From positions 9,121,929-9,185,928 of the forward strand of contig CM068541.1 in NCBI GenBank assembly GCA_035048495.1: DNA of 64,000 bases, written 5' to 3'. The notes below the pieces were generated by a model. It was not told the DNA's origin, did not search any database, and saw only the letters and a program-made list of their open reading frames with translations. How positions within the stretch are numbered: the stretch's first letter is position 1; each line of letters opens with the position of its first letter. This DNA is from Euptelea pleiosperma (Eukaryota; Streptophyta; Magnoliopsida; Ranunculales; Eupteleaceae). The position numbers and the translations under genes were made by a program. Positions 1-10,838 of this stretch are shown piece by piece.

Positions 1-240
1 GGTCTGGACAAACGTTTGACATGCAGACGTCCCGACATAAGTTTTCCTTAGTTGACAAAGTAATAAATATGATGTGTTATTTTTGGATTAATAGATACTT
101 GTTATTCTTATATGCAACCCTAAGATGAAGCTGTAATACAAACTTTTCTTATTGAACCATACTATTAACATGTACAGTTTCATGGTTATGTTCATATATT
201 AAAGAGACTAACTAATTCTATCTTATGTTTCTATTGGCAG

Positions 241-3200
241 AGCGATACAAGTCATTCTCATAATTCCGGTAATCATGCTAATCAGAAGAGTTTCAGTAGT
301 GGGAACTATCAGAGGCCTTCATTGCATAAGCCAACAGCTCCGAACCATCAACGTGTACTCAGAAGGTCTCTGAGTCAAAAAGATTTATCAAAGCTGCACG
401 ATGGCTACTCAGTAAGAATTTTCCATCACTTATAGTTAGCGAGCTTTGATCATTTTCTTTAGGAAACTAGGTTATCATTATTTAGTTGAGGGAAAAATAG
501 GAATTTTGGATACAAAAGACTGAAGGAAGGTCCAGTTCTAATATTTGAGCTCTGATCCTTAGTAGACCTTGTCTCTGTATTATTCATTTGTTAGTACTGG
601 GTTTGGAAGCTTCATTGAAGAGCTTATTTCTAAAAGTGAAGCATACTTATAAAGAAATATTTGAACCTTTCAGAGCCACTCTTCTGCACTAACTGATGAT
701 GAAGCACGGGATGCTCGTTCAAATAAAAATGGGGTTGAGAGGACAATACGAGCAGTTTATGCGCAGAAAAAGGTTCATCATTTTTTTTTTATATATAGAA
801 ATTAACAGTTAAATATGAAATGAATAGTTTTTCCATCTTTTATCTTTTATGCTGGAAAGAATGATGAGCTTGTCATTAAGTCCTGAGATTTTAACATTTG
901 AACTCAGTATCTTTTCCAAATTTGTTGTTGTTTCTTGTTACTCCTTCAGACAGAACACCCTACCGGGGATGGAGTGGAGACTGGATTGTACGAAGCCATG
1001 CGAAAAGAACTAAGATATGCTGTTGAAGAGATAAAGACTGAGCTTGAACAAGTATGTGTTAATTTTGAGCATTCCATATACCTGTTTTTCAACATGGATC
1101 TGTCCCAACATACCTGTGTAAGATCAGGTGCATTCCCTTCTTTCCTCTGAAGTTTCATGGGTTTCTTCATCATTTATGCAGGTCAGGGTGAAAACAGAGT
1201 CTTCTGGTTTATCCCACAGTGATAGCTTGCAGTCAAACAACTCCGATGTTCTTCAGGCTGTTGCCGTGATCAGAAAAAACTACATTACTAAATTGGAACA
1301 GGTATTAATTGCTAAATCCATTATCTTTCAGAAATATCTTCATTGAGTGGCATGCTCCGATATCTGATTTAATAGCCTGTGCTACTGGTGGTATTTTTGT
1401 ACTGCCCATACTAGTAACACCTCAAAGTAATGTTTATTTGCCCTGATCATGTGGCATACATGCAGGGAGATGGGTCCACATTTGGTTAAGTCCACCTAAG
1501 GGATCTCCTAGGTCAACAATCAGCCCAATCGGATGATCATGATTATATATTTCTATCACATTCTTTTGTATGACCCAAAAAATTGGCAATCCTCCAGATG
1601 AATATCTATTCATTGGAAGATTGCAATAATCTGATTTGGTTTAGTTTTTGACCCTGGTGATGTCCTACGTGGAACCTGTCAAATGTTTCTCCTCTCTTCA
1701 TGTGGGCCATTTGTGCAGCCCATGCCATTTGTGGAACATAGGTGTGGTCTTTCTGTCCAGATAGCCAGTATAATTGTGGTTTATAGGTCAAACCATAGAT
1801 CATCCTTTTCATAATGTTTTAAAATATGGTAGTGAGCGTGCATATAAGAAAATTGGAAATTATTTGTTATGTATTAGCTTCTCTTTTTGTGAGATTATGC
1901 CCTTCTTGCTCCAGTGATGCTAGATGTGAATTTCTTCTCCTGTATCAGTCGGAGAAGCGTAAACAGGATCTGTTAGCTGAGGTAGTGGTCGAGGAGCAAC
2001 GCGGTCGGGAGCTCTCTAAGATTGTTAAAGAGTTGCTTACTGATCCAAAGAATACTGCTGTTCCAGAAAAGCCATCACGTGCTAGAAAGGTAGAAACTTT
2101 CTTTCTTTTGCACCTGTGTGTGAGCAGGAGCTGCATGCGGTTGTTGCAAGTCTTCACATAAGAGTTCGGTAATAATGACATGACCAAATCCTTTAGCTAA
2201 AGGAGAGTAAATGGAGACCTTTTTATACATAGCTAATTCTATTTTCCAACCTTTGTATTTATCTTGTTTTATAATTTTACCAGAGGAGCAATGATAGAAG
2301 TAGGATGTCCAAGTGCTTGACTGAAGAGGCAGAGAAATATTTTGAGGGCTTTATTTCAAATGTTGAAGATACTGATATTTCGTCAATTGATGGAGAAAGA
2401 AGTGATGCAAGTTCGAAGTTGGGAGGAACCACAAAGTCAAGGGATCCTATAATGCATTCTGCGGAAACAGAAAATTTTGGAACTCCAACAAGATCTACTT
2501 CTCTTCCTGTTGAAATGGACGGGGTTGTTCTGCCTTGGTTGCAGTGGGAGACTAGTAATGATGGCTCTCCTCTATCGTGCAAGATTATGGGAAAGGTGCC
2601 AGTGACACCGCAAAATAACTTACATGATGCGGCTCAGGTAATTTTTAACCTGTTGATATTTTTATAAACAGTTTTGTTTTCTTGAGTTCCGTCTTGAAAT
2701 TGATAGGGAGGGGCGGGCTAAGACATTGATTGCATAATCATCTAATTGATTTGTTTATTTTATGGACATAACTGCATTGGATTCTATGGCTATAGCAACG
2801 ATAATTGAATTTTACAGCTTGTTAGGTATTAAATTTGCAAGCATATACTTATAAAAAATGCAAACATATGCATATTCTAGGTGGTGTATCTTACTAACAT
2901 GTATGCAAAATTTTCTACTGTGGTTAAGGAGGATCTAGATGAGATTTATTGATTGAACTTTGAAACTATACCATCATCATAAGCCTTATGGATTGAACAT
3001 TGAAACTATATCATCATAAGTTTGATAGATTGAACTTTGAAATAAAAAACCTCAGAAGGGGAGAAGATGGAGGAAACAGAGGAAAAAAGGAGTTTTTTTT
3101 AGGATGGAAAATCCACCTTTTACAGGTCTCAGCATTAAAATACCCTTGCACCATAATGTACCCATATCCCAAGTGCATACTTATATTTTGCCACAAAAGT

Positions 3201-4698
3201 AATAGTGTTTTGCTTCTCTGTATACATGGTAGACACATTCTTGACTTAAACAGGAACATAAAATTTTTCTTGTGTAAATGGCCGCAAGAAATCTCTCATG
3301 TCTACCAATTGACATTTAGACTTTAGTGACTCTCCTCGGATGATATTAGCATGTACAAAAAAGGTTAAGCATTTAAAAAAGAGAGTAGGCATCACAACAG
3401 TTTTTTCAAGGAGCCCTACTTCAGTAACAAAAGTCATAGTGTTGTTTTGCTTCTCTTTGAACATGGGCAGACCATGGTTGAAAGTCTCATTTCGTCTCAT
3501 TCCATTTCAGCCAAGACGTCTCGTTCTAAGGTATCAAGACGATACATTGGGGAATGCATGCATTGTCTCATGTCAATAACTTAATTTAAGTATTATAATT
3601 GGTTTAGAACCTTATTTTCATGATATGTGTACTTTTATATAAATGCTAAAAAATAAGTTTGTAACTTAATTAAGCATTAAAAAATGGTTTAGCCTTATCG
3701 AGACATAATGTTTTTTCCATTGTCTTGTTCCGTCGCCCCGCCAGCTTTACCGAGACAATAAAACGGAACGAGATTTTAAACCTTGGGCAGACACACTGAC
3801 TTAAACAGGAAATAAAGTTTTCTTATGTAAATGGCTGCACAAAATATCTCATCAACCGAATGACATTATCAATTGTTGTCCTTAGATGATACTGGCATTA
3901 GCAAAAAGAGGTAAAGCATTTAAAAAGAGGAGGCTTCACAGCACTTTTTCAAGGAACACTACTTCAACTACAATGCCACTTTCAATATATAAGCGGAAAG
4001 AGCCAATTCTGTTTATGCTTTATTTGGACACCAACTTTTGTTTTGATTCTTGTTTATCCAGGCATTGTTAGTCCCATATTATCAGTAGAAGTGCGTGTTA
4101 GCTCTATGATGACACTCATGGTCTTCATTTGTCTCTCCATACTCATTGCTACTATAATACCTTTTGGGCATAAGATCTTTTCAAATTCTCTTTTTTTTTC
4201 TCCACCTTTCGTGGAAAACTATTTTTCTCCTGGATAGCTCAATAGAGGCTCCTGAAAATGTGCCTTGTTCAATTTAATGCGTTTGTTAATGCATACGCAC
4301 ACAACACCTGCTCCTATACTCATATATGAATACATTTTTTGTGTATCTGGCTTATTAATAACCCTACTTGACATTTATTTCTTTCTTTCGTTTATGAACT
4401 CATTTAGGGAGTGAGCACTGCATACAATAAAAGCAATGGTTTTACCAGCAGCCGTGGGAGTTGGAGCCCTGGAGGCAATAGCCCTTCTGTTATTGCTAGA
4501 GATGCAATAGGCAGCACGTATAGGGAGCACGGAAGTTATCCCAACCAGTCGGTTGCTAGTGGACCAAGGGAATCGTGGTTTGACATGGATGAGTACCTCC
4601 ATCTTCAACGCAGCCAAGATCTCCTCTTTGAGGGGTGGCGGCAACGGACGAGAATAAATTCAGGTGGTCTCATTCTGTGTAGTAGAACTTTTCTGTAG
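241..4698 (+). CDS. Plant coiled-coil protein of unknown function, 3' seven exons (5' end outside window)
   Basis: Seven exons join in one frame with GT-AG borders, all in phase 0: 241-411, 674-772, 950-1051, 1182-1301, 1949-2089, 2284-2637 and 4408-4698, ending at TAG. They give 425 residues. The first exon is entered in phase 0 with no ATG, so the start lies upstream of the window. The protein opens with a Ser/Asn-rich stretch (RRSLSQKDLSKLHDGYS). A highly charged, probably helical part follows (MRKELRYAVEEIKTELEQ, then SEKRKQDLLAEVVVEEQRGR), suited to a coiled coil. A Ser-rich acidic region and a conserved-looking tail (FDMDEYLHLQRSQDLLFEG) complete it. No enzyme motif, signal peptide or membrane segment is visible. 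It resembles plant-specific coiled-coil proteins, some of which are loosely annotated as ROP-interactor-like, but I do not recognise it firmly. The last intron is 1770 bp and carries a duplicated segment. The exons are individually convincing, the function is not. Confidence 0.8.
3236..3975. repeat. Diverged direct repeat inside the last intron of the coiled-coil gene
   Basis: Segments 3236-3440 and 3790-3975 are imperfect copies in the same orientation. Both start near 'cttaaacagga', both carry 'gtaaatggc' followed by 'atctcat', and both end with 'tttttcaagga' and 'ctacttca'. The spacer (about 3500-3780) has a T-rich stretch and two separate 'cgagac' motifs. No coding potential holds across either copy. 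Confidence 0.6.
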
Positions 4699-4930
4699 GT
4701 CTAGCTCTTTTCATTCGAGGGTGTTATTTCCCCTCTTGAACTGTACCGAATTTTGTATATATACATTTCATGTTTTATCTTCACAATTATTTACCTGGCA
4801 ACATTGATCAGGAAGCAGGATCGCATACCCGATTTACATTTTTTTCTCCTCAATTATACGAGTTCTAAGTTGCCTGATGAAAGTAAACCTGGTATAAGTC
4901 GCGATAGGTAACTCGTCTTTAACCACCACC
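4699..4930 (+). other. 3' UTR/intergenic stretch after the coiled-coil gene
   Basis: AT-rich sequence directly after the TAG stop, with TATA-rich and T-rich runs around 4755-4850 typical of a plant 3' UTR. No unambiguous polyadenylation signal can be assigned. Confidence 0.35.
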
Positions 4931-4949
4931 AAGACTTGGGGTCATTCGG

Positions 4950-5605
4950 CTTGAATTTTGGGCTACAGCCCATCATCCAAGATGTGGATCACTGACCGTT
5001 TGCCTTATGGTGTTCATATGAAAATGGCGTTCAGAATGATCTTTTGCCATGAGACCTAGGCTGAGTATGATCCTCTGCAAGAATCGACTTTCAAAGAGGA
5101 TTTCCATGAGTACAGGGATCAGTTTGAATGCCAATTTAGAAGATTAATGCCTCAATCAGGCTGTCTCAACAAATGATGGAGATTCGATGCACCCTCATGG
5201 ATCTCGACCAATGAATTGCTAGACTTTCGTGAGAAGTACAGATTGCGAAAAATCAAGGTTGCACCCACTGCTACCCAAACTTGTGTCATCTTCAATAACT
5301 ACTACTAACATCATGCATCCTGCCCTGCCCCACCACGGTTACCACACATCTCCCCAGTTGAGATGAAAGAGAGACGGGACAAAGGAATGTGTTTTAACTG
5401 TAATGAGCCCTTTCGGCCTGGCCACAAATGCAAGAATCAACAACTTTTTCTTATGGAGGGGGAGACTAGACTGGCTGATAAAGATTATTTAACACAGAAG
5501 AGTAGAGCATGGTTCCAAGTCTCGGCTGATCTGGATCGGGATCGGAGCCCACCGATCCAATCCAAAGATGGATCATCTCGCCCCGAGATCACTGTTTCCT
5601 AAAGA
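4950..5605 (+). mobile_element. Decayed Ty3/gypsy gag fragment with zinc knuckle
   Basis: A short open frame (5363-5602) encodes KGMCFNCNEPFRPGHKCKNQ, then QLFLMEGE. This is the gag-terminal zinc knuckle layout seen in plant gypsy/chromovirus elements, with Cys10, Cys13, His21 and Cys23 of this fragment. Upstream, 5085-5260 still reads as gag-like helices in pieces (EDFHEYRDQFECQFRRLMP), but stops and frame changes break it. No reverse transcriptase, integrase or LTR is seen nearby, so this is a truncated remnant rather than a gene. Confidence 0.65.
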
Positions 5606-5700
5606 AGTTTCACTTTGTCTCAGGCAAGATGCCCCAATCCTGTTTTGGATCGGACTGATCCAGATTGGGATCGGAGCCCACTGATCCGGCCTCTGATCCC
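5532..5700. repeat. Two short copies of a 'gatcgggatcggagccca' motif
   Basis: The motif ggatcgggatcggagccca followed by 'ccgatcc' appears near 5536 and again, as attgggatcggagcccactg, near 5658, with inverted 'gatcc' runs around both. It lies at the 3' edge of the gag fragment and may be part of the same dead element. Confidence 0.4.
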
Positions 5701-5704
5701 GAGA

Positions 5705-6390
5705 GTTTGAACATGGAGTTGAGTGGCCACTTATTGAACTCTCAACCTAATGGCCAAGGTTGATCTCAAGGGCATGTGAATATTTTGGTTTATTTATTTA
5801 ATTATCTTGCAAGCTTCCTAGTCTAGTTTAACTTGCTATTTTTGTTAGAATTGGCCTCCGATCTCTTTCTATTTTATAAAATTCAACAAATTCAAAATTA
5901 CCATTTTATTGATTCAAAGCTCGAGGGGAGATGTTTCTTTCTTGAAGATAATTGGAGCTTCCCTCACGCGCAAACAGAGATTCTTGGCAATACTATCTCC
6001 AGGTTTCAACAAGTTCATATCTAATCTGAGTCTCCCAGAGTTGTACTCCTCAAAGACCGTGTACAAACTTCTCTTTAATTACTCAATTTTAGGATAAAAT
6101 ATAAGTTTTGTCGAATCAAAACTTAGTCAAAGACCAAGTTAAATTCTTGCATAAATTATTTATGGCTTGTTTTTAAAAGGGGAGTGGTCCTAATTTAAAG
6201 AAGTAGAAAGGGATCTTAGTAATTCAACCGATATTCCGGGGGTAGAGATAAAATATCCTTATACTTTTATAGACTTGATGCAATCCACAAGTCTTAGGGC
6301 GGGGAAGAAGATCAAAAGAATCTCAAAAAACACCAAGAAATGGTTCACAGCCCTCCATGTGGCATGAGAACCTACAAATTAAAACCATAG
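5705..6390. other. Intergenic, no recognised feature
   Basis: AT-rich sequence between the gypsy remnant and the LHCA3 promoter. Short open frames exist (for example 5833-6024) but none resembles a known protein, and I see no repeats or RNA gene. Confidence 0.4.
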
Positions 6391-6394
6391 AGAG

Positions 6395-6420
6395 CCTTAT
6401 CCAAGGAATAGTGCCACGTG
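6395..6420 (+). promoter_or_regulatory. I-box and G-box light-response module upstream of LHCA3
   Basis: CCTTATCC at 6395-6402 is the reverse complement of an I-box (GGATAAGG). A palindromic G-box core CACGTG lies at 6415-6420 inside gccacgtgtc. They are about 180-200 bp upstream of the LHCA3 ATG. I-box plus G-box pairs are a known light-regulatory combination in photosynthesis gene promoters. The function here is inferred from motif and position. Confidence 0.6.
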
Positions 6421-6597
6421 TCACTCTCTTGTTCGCCATTGAGATACAACCTAATCTGCAACAAGGCCACCTCATATTCCCCCCCTTACTCCCAATCCAT
6501 ATTTCCCCCCTGTTTTTGTTGGCTTCAATCTAATACAAAGAAACCCAACTCACATAAACTTGGTTCCTCCACTCCCAGAGAAAAGAAAAAAGCTAAA

Positions 6598-8641
6598 ATG
6601 GCAACCCAAGCCCTTGTTTCCTCTTCTCTCACTTCTTCAATGGAGGCCGCTAGAAAGCTCATAATTGGAGGAAGGCCCTTTCAATCTCCAATTGGCTCCT
6701 CAAGAAAGGCTTCCTTTGTTGTTAGAGCTGCTTCTACACCCCCTGTTAAGGTTAGTGTTTGCTCTCCAATTGGGTTTCTCTGATTCGACGATCTAGGCCG
6801 TCTGATTTGATGGTTAGGAGTTAGGATCGTTTTATAAGATGAATACCAATTTTTACAGCATGCCCATGTTCTAATTTTATGTACATCTGTGTTTTTTTTC
6901 CAGCAAGGAGACAGACAGCTTTGGTTTGCATCCAAACAGAGCCTTTCTTACTTAGATGGCAGGTAATTTTAAGGCACAAAGCCCCCCTTGCGCATGTTAG
7001 AAGAACCCATGATAAAAAAAAAATGTGCTCTTTCTACTAAGTTACTGAGCTCCTACTCTTTTCAGGCACCCCCCGTACTGTCCATGTAGAGCGCATGCAA
7101 CGAGGTCTGGAACATCCAATCGATGGTCCAAAATCCAATTATTGGATGGTTGAGATAATCTCATTGGTCTTATTTCAACCATGTGGGCCCAATTGATCAG
7201 ATGGTGTGGACCTGCTTGCATGTGCAATACATGGATATCAGGGGGTGAAGCAGCATGGATAATTCCTACACTGGCTGGTCCTTGATGAAGTATACAAGCA
7301 TTGCTATCTTACGCATGTTGTCCTTTGCGTTTAGATACAGAGGACTTTGGATGTCGATTAAGAGGGCTCTCGTGGCTCTACATAGCTCTTTTTTTTGGGG
7401 GGGCTCAGGGGATCCCCTTTTTTCTGTGTGCTCGGCCGTGGATTTCAAGAATCCAAAGGTGGTTGTCAGCGCCGTGCTGGCATCACTTTTTGTCGGCGCT
7501 GACAACCACTGTTGGATTGGTGGAATCCACGGCCATGCGTGAACACTGAGAGGGGTCAGAAAAGGGGGGGTCCTCGGAGCCTGTTCCTATATACATAGGG
7601 TCAGTTCTGGCTCGGTTCCTAAGGTGCCCAGAACCGGAATCAATATTGTCAGTTCTTATCGGTTTCAGTTCCTAGTGGCTCCTATTCTCAAAATGTTGGA
7701 CCCAAAACCAGACCGATTACTTGGTTTCGGTCGGTTCGGATACATCGGTTCAAATCTTGAAAATATGATAAACACTGTATTTATATATCTAATATTATAT
7801 TTATATATCGGTTCCGATTCTTATCAGTTCGGTTCTAGTATCAAACTATCCAGAACTGGAACTGTTATTATCAATTCGGTTCTGGTTCAAATTCAATCGG
7901 TTCCCAAAAAATGTGAAATCCTAAATCACAATGTTTTCCAACTAGTAAAAATGGAAAAAATCTTTGCATATTAAGCACTATGCTTATGCTAACATGCGCC
8001 CTTGTGTCCCAATTCACCTTTACAGTCTCCCTGGCGACTATGGATTTGACCCGCTTGGGCTTTCGGACCCAGAAGGCACAGGAGGGTTCATCGAGCCAAA
8101 ATGGCTAGCCTACGGTGAGGTCATCAATGGACGTTACGCCATGTTGGGTGCTGTAGGTGCTATTGCACCCGAGATCTTTGGCAAGCTCGGTCTCATTCCG
8201 CCCGAAACTGCGCTCCCATGGTTCAAAACTGGTGTAATTCCGCCTGCCGGAACATACAATTATTGGGCAGACTCTTACACACTATTTGTGTTGGAGATGG
8301 CACTGATGGGATTTGCAGAGCACAGGAGATTCCAGGACTGGGCCAAGCCCGGGTCCATGGGCAAGCAATATTTCTTAGGATTTGAGAAATATTTGGGTGG
8401 GTCGGGTGACCCAGCCTACCCTGGTGGACCCCTCTTTAACCCACTTGGGTTTGGCAAGGATGAGAAGTCTTTGAAGGATTTGAAATTGAAGGAGGTGAAG
8501 AATGGGAGGTTGGCTATGTTGGCCATCTTGGGTTACTTTGTGCAAGGTCTAGTTACTGGAGTTGGTCCCTTCCAAAACCTCTTGGACCACTTGGCTGACC
8601 CAGTCAACAACAACGTCTTGACTAGCCTCAAGTTCCATTAA
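6598..8641 (+). CDS. LHCA3: Photosystem I chlorophyll a/b-binding protein 3, chloroplastic (LHCI type III)
   Basis: Three exons, 6598-6750, 6904-6962 and 8026-8641, join with GT-AG borders into 275 codons plus TAA, close to the usual length of about 273 residues. Residues 1 to about 45 form a Ser/Arg-rich chloroplast transit peptide. The mature part has the family landmarks: [12 protein letters not shown] after the N-terminus, helix B with Glu102 and Arg107 ([12 protein letters not shown]), and helix A with Glu227 and Arg232 ([16 protein letters not shown]). The tail ends in [14 protein letters not shown], characteristic of LHCA3. In helix B an Asn (Asn105) stands where most antenna proteins have His. 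In LHCA3 and LHCA4 this Asn is known to ligate chlorophyll 603 and give the red-shifted form. The protein binds pigments in the thylakoid membrane and passes energy to the PSI core. Light-type promoter motifs lie upstream. The second intron (1063 bp) is swollen by repeats, but the coding sequence looks intact. Confidence 0.96.
7067..7247. mobile_element. Fold-back MITE in LHCA3 intron 2 (CACCCCC ends)
   Basis: The 181-bp element starts CACCCCCCGTACTG and ends CAGGGGGTG. The first 40 bases (with 'gtccatgtagagcgcatgcaa') are an imperfect inverted copy of the last 40 ('ttgcatgtgcaatacatgga'). Typical of a non-autonomous inverted-repeat element. No clear target duplication is seen. Confidence 0.6.
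7328..7600. mobile_element. Fold-back element with strong hairpin in LHCA3 intron 2
   Basis: The core arms gccgtggatt (7435-7444) and aatccacggc (7524-7533), and ggtggttgtcagcgcc (7458-7473) against ggcgctgacaacc (7495-7507), form a long hairpin. Outer C-rich and G-rich runs (about 7414 and 7558-7568) extend it. The left flank 7328-7395 carries the 'gggctctcgtggc' terminus of the type B elements. A partial second copy of the arm lies at 33571-33690. Confidence 0.6.
7612..7925 (+). repeat. Type E dispersed repeat ('ggttcggttc'-rich)
   Basis: Same order of motifs as 41000-41300: 'ggtgcccagaac', 'ctcaaaatg.tgga', a doubled 'atattatatttatatat', then 'actgttattatc'. A more diverged relative is at 34575-34900. 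It has no coding capacity and lies in intron 2 of LHCA3. Confidence 0.65.
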
Positions 8642-8860
8642 GGTTATGCTTGGTCTGGTGTCAATGCTCTCTCTCTCTCCATATTTGTAACATTTTGTGA
8701 AGACTTTAGTTATTTGGCATATTTCCTAATCGAGAACTTGTAACTGCTACTTGGTACAAAATCTCTCTCTCTACCCTGGATATCTGAGCCTCTTGGAGCA
8801 TCCCCCTAGTCTCGCGGACTTATGTTAATCATTACACACATGCCAAGTCTATTGGGATAT
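8642..8860 (+). other. LHCA3 3' UTR and flank
   Basis: Sequence following the TAA stop, with two CT-repeat patches (about 8667-8680 and 8763-8772). No clear polyadenylation hexamer could be assigned. Confidence 0.4.
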
Positions 8861-8863
8861 ATC

Positions 8864-9175
8864 TTAGGGGGGTTATACAAATTTACCCCAAGAGATAAAC
8901 CTATTGGGGAAAGGAGAAACAATTAGCTATACCAATGGGTTGTTGGACCAACACAACACATGCATGGGAACACACCATTTGCTAACATGTCCCCTCAACG
9001 AAAATAAACTCCGTTGGACATTTGAACCCACGATCTCACAGGCCTTAAGGCTTTGATACCATGTTAAATAACCATTTACCCCAAAAGATCGACCCGTTGG
9101 GGAAAGGCAGAACAACTATGTATAGTTTTATACCAACTAGTTGTCGGGCCAACACAACACTTGTGTGGGAACACA
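8864..9175 (-). mobile_element. TRIM-like miniature LTR retrotransposon
   Basis: Two direct repeats of about 111-114 bp (8864-8974 and 9062-9175) share 'tttacccca', 'ttggggaaagg', 'ccaacacaacac' and end in gggaacaca. They flank a spacer of only about 87 bp. Read on the minus strand, the spacer begins at the right-hand repeat with ATGGTATCAAAGCC, matching the usual initiator-Met tRNA primer-binding site apart from one base. It ends at the left-hand repeat with a purine run (gttgagggga) suited to a polypurine tract. The flanks atatc and ctatc match at 4 of 5 positions. There is no coding capacity, which fits the TRIM class. Confidence 0.72.
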
Positions 9176-9199
9176 CTATCCCCTGATAGGGGGTAGCCG

Positions 9200-9482
9200 C
9201 AAGGAATGGTTCAAAATCTTGGGATCAGTGGTCGGATTGCCAACCACAAATCTAAATCGGTACGATCTAACACCATCTTGGACCATCTCGCTCGAGACGA
9301 CATTAGGTTTCTTCATGGAACTGTGCATCTTGGGCGAGATGATCCAGAAATAAAATGTAGTGGTGCTTGTCGATCTCAATCCGGAACAGGATCAGCCGAG
9401 ACTTCGAACCATGCCTCTAGGGGATTCGAACTTAGGACCTCTACAGACCCAAAGTGTGGTCCTGGCCATCTCCACCTGACGC
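9200..9482 (-). mobile_element. Truncated SINE head joined to an unknown repeat
   Basis: On the minus strand, 9482 to about 9418 reads ggtggagatggccaggacc followed by gtcctaagttcgaatcccc. This is the tRNA-like head, including the B-box, of the same family as the two full SINEs at 42.8 and 44.7 kb. The part at 9200-9417 does not match the SINE body and is of unknown origin. No A-rich tail is present. Confidence 0.5.
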
Positions 9483-10100
9483 TCAGGGTTCTCTCTCTCT
9501 CTCACGTGAATCTGAAACTTGTACACGTTACTCTTATGTATTTCAGACTTGTAATTGGTAGTACACTTCCGCTCTCGCTTGTTTGTTGCATAGGTAGTAA
9601 CAATGTTGAGAACCCGAGATGTGTAAATGGTACTCTGCACGTGCGTTTTTGCGTGCGTGCGTGCGTGCTCGCGCGTGTGAGTTTTAATTTGCCGGAAAGA
9701 GATAAGAAGGTATTAGGCAAGACAAGGAAAGGGATGGTGAAGTTTCTAGCTTAAAGAAAACCATTGAAATGAGTAGTCATGTACAGATAAAGCTCTACAA
9801 GGGACTGTTATAACTCCATAACGGGAAGGTAACGTTGGCGTTATGAGGTCAAATTACAGTTTATTATTATTTTGAAATCATTTTTCAACTAAAAATAGTA
9901 AGCGACGTCTATCAAAGTGGGGGCAGGGGCAAGAAAAACTTTAGTCCCGGCATTTTTTTTTTGATTCAGGCGTCCGGGCCCTAGTTAGTAAATTCACGTT
10001 TAATACGTGAATTTTTTTTTTGAAGAAACATTTAATACAGCTGTATAAAATAAAAAATCAGAAAAAATCTCGAATTTCAAGATTAAACGAATAAAACGTG
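9483..10100. other. Intergenic, simple repeats only
   Basis: Contains a CT run (9491-9502), a short GTGC-rich patch (about 9646-9680) and a T-rich region near 9950-10020. The stretch around 9805-9870 ('ctgttataac', 'ataacggg') may be a scrap of the AACGG-rich family. No gene is seen. Confidence 0.4.
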
Positions 10101-10102
10101 TG

Positions 10103-10470
10103 GTCTGTAGGTCCATCTCCACCTAGGAATGAGCCAAACATCCATACGGTAATTAGTCTCTAAGAATATTCCACATGGTGTTTTTAGGTGCATGCCCGAA
10201 TGCTTGGATAAAAAAAGTCCCGATCAAAATTTTTCTTGGCAGAGGTAGGTGGAGGTCGGGATTTTAAGAGCTTAAGAGGGAAGGTTGCAGGTGACATTTG
10301 AGAGGGAGTGGTCATCAGTACACGTGGCGGTATTATAGGTATGTAAGTCCAGTACATTATACCGATACGAACCACGTGGCTCATTCTTAGAGAACACCGA
10401 CCATATGGATGTTTGGCTCATCTCTAGGTAGATTTGCATACCAAAATTTCATCTTGATTAATAATTTCTA
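10103..10470. mobile_element. Two partial type A fold-back ends flanking other sequence
   Basis: 10103-10190 reads as a type A right end (ccacctaggaatgagccaaac, atccatacgg). 10365-10470 reads as a type A left end (gaaccacgtggctcattc, then ccatatggatgtttggctc). The right-end scrap runs into 'gtttttaggtg', the same junction seen next to another type A copy at 43245. Confidence 0.5.
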
Positions 10471-10838
10471 TCTGTTGTATTGAGCAACTCCCTTGGCTTT
10501 TGCAGGGTTGCATATGAGCAACTCTCTTATGGTGGAGCCCTTATTCTGTATCAAATTTTGATATAGAAGTCCCCTCAAGGTGTTGTATGGTCTGGCCCAT
10601 TCTTTTAGGCCCACTGATCCCAACAATGGTTGTTTCACACCCGGGAGAACCTACACACAAAAAAATTAGCATGATTGGTGATATCTAGCCGTTGATATAA
10701 GCATTTTTTCATAATGGGCTTCATGAACAGTCCTACAGATAGGTTTCAAGCCCATGATAAAAAGTGCTCAAATAGTTATTTTATATAGAAACAATGTTTG
10801 GCCTAACCCTGGACGGACGTCCCTAATAAAGGACAAGG
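10471..10838. other. Repeat-derived intergenic sequence
   Basis: Contains weak type B/C-like pieces (ttttaggcccactgatccc; ttagcatgattggtgatatc; tctagccgttgat) without clear ends. No open reading frame of interest. Confidence 0.3.
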
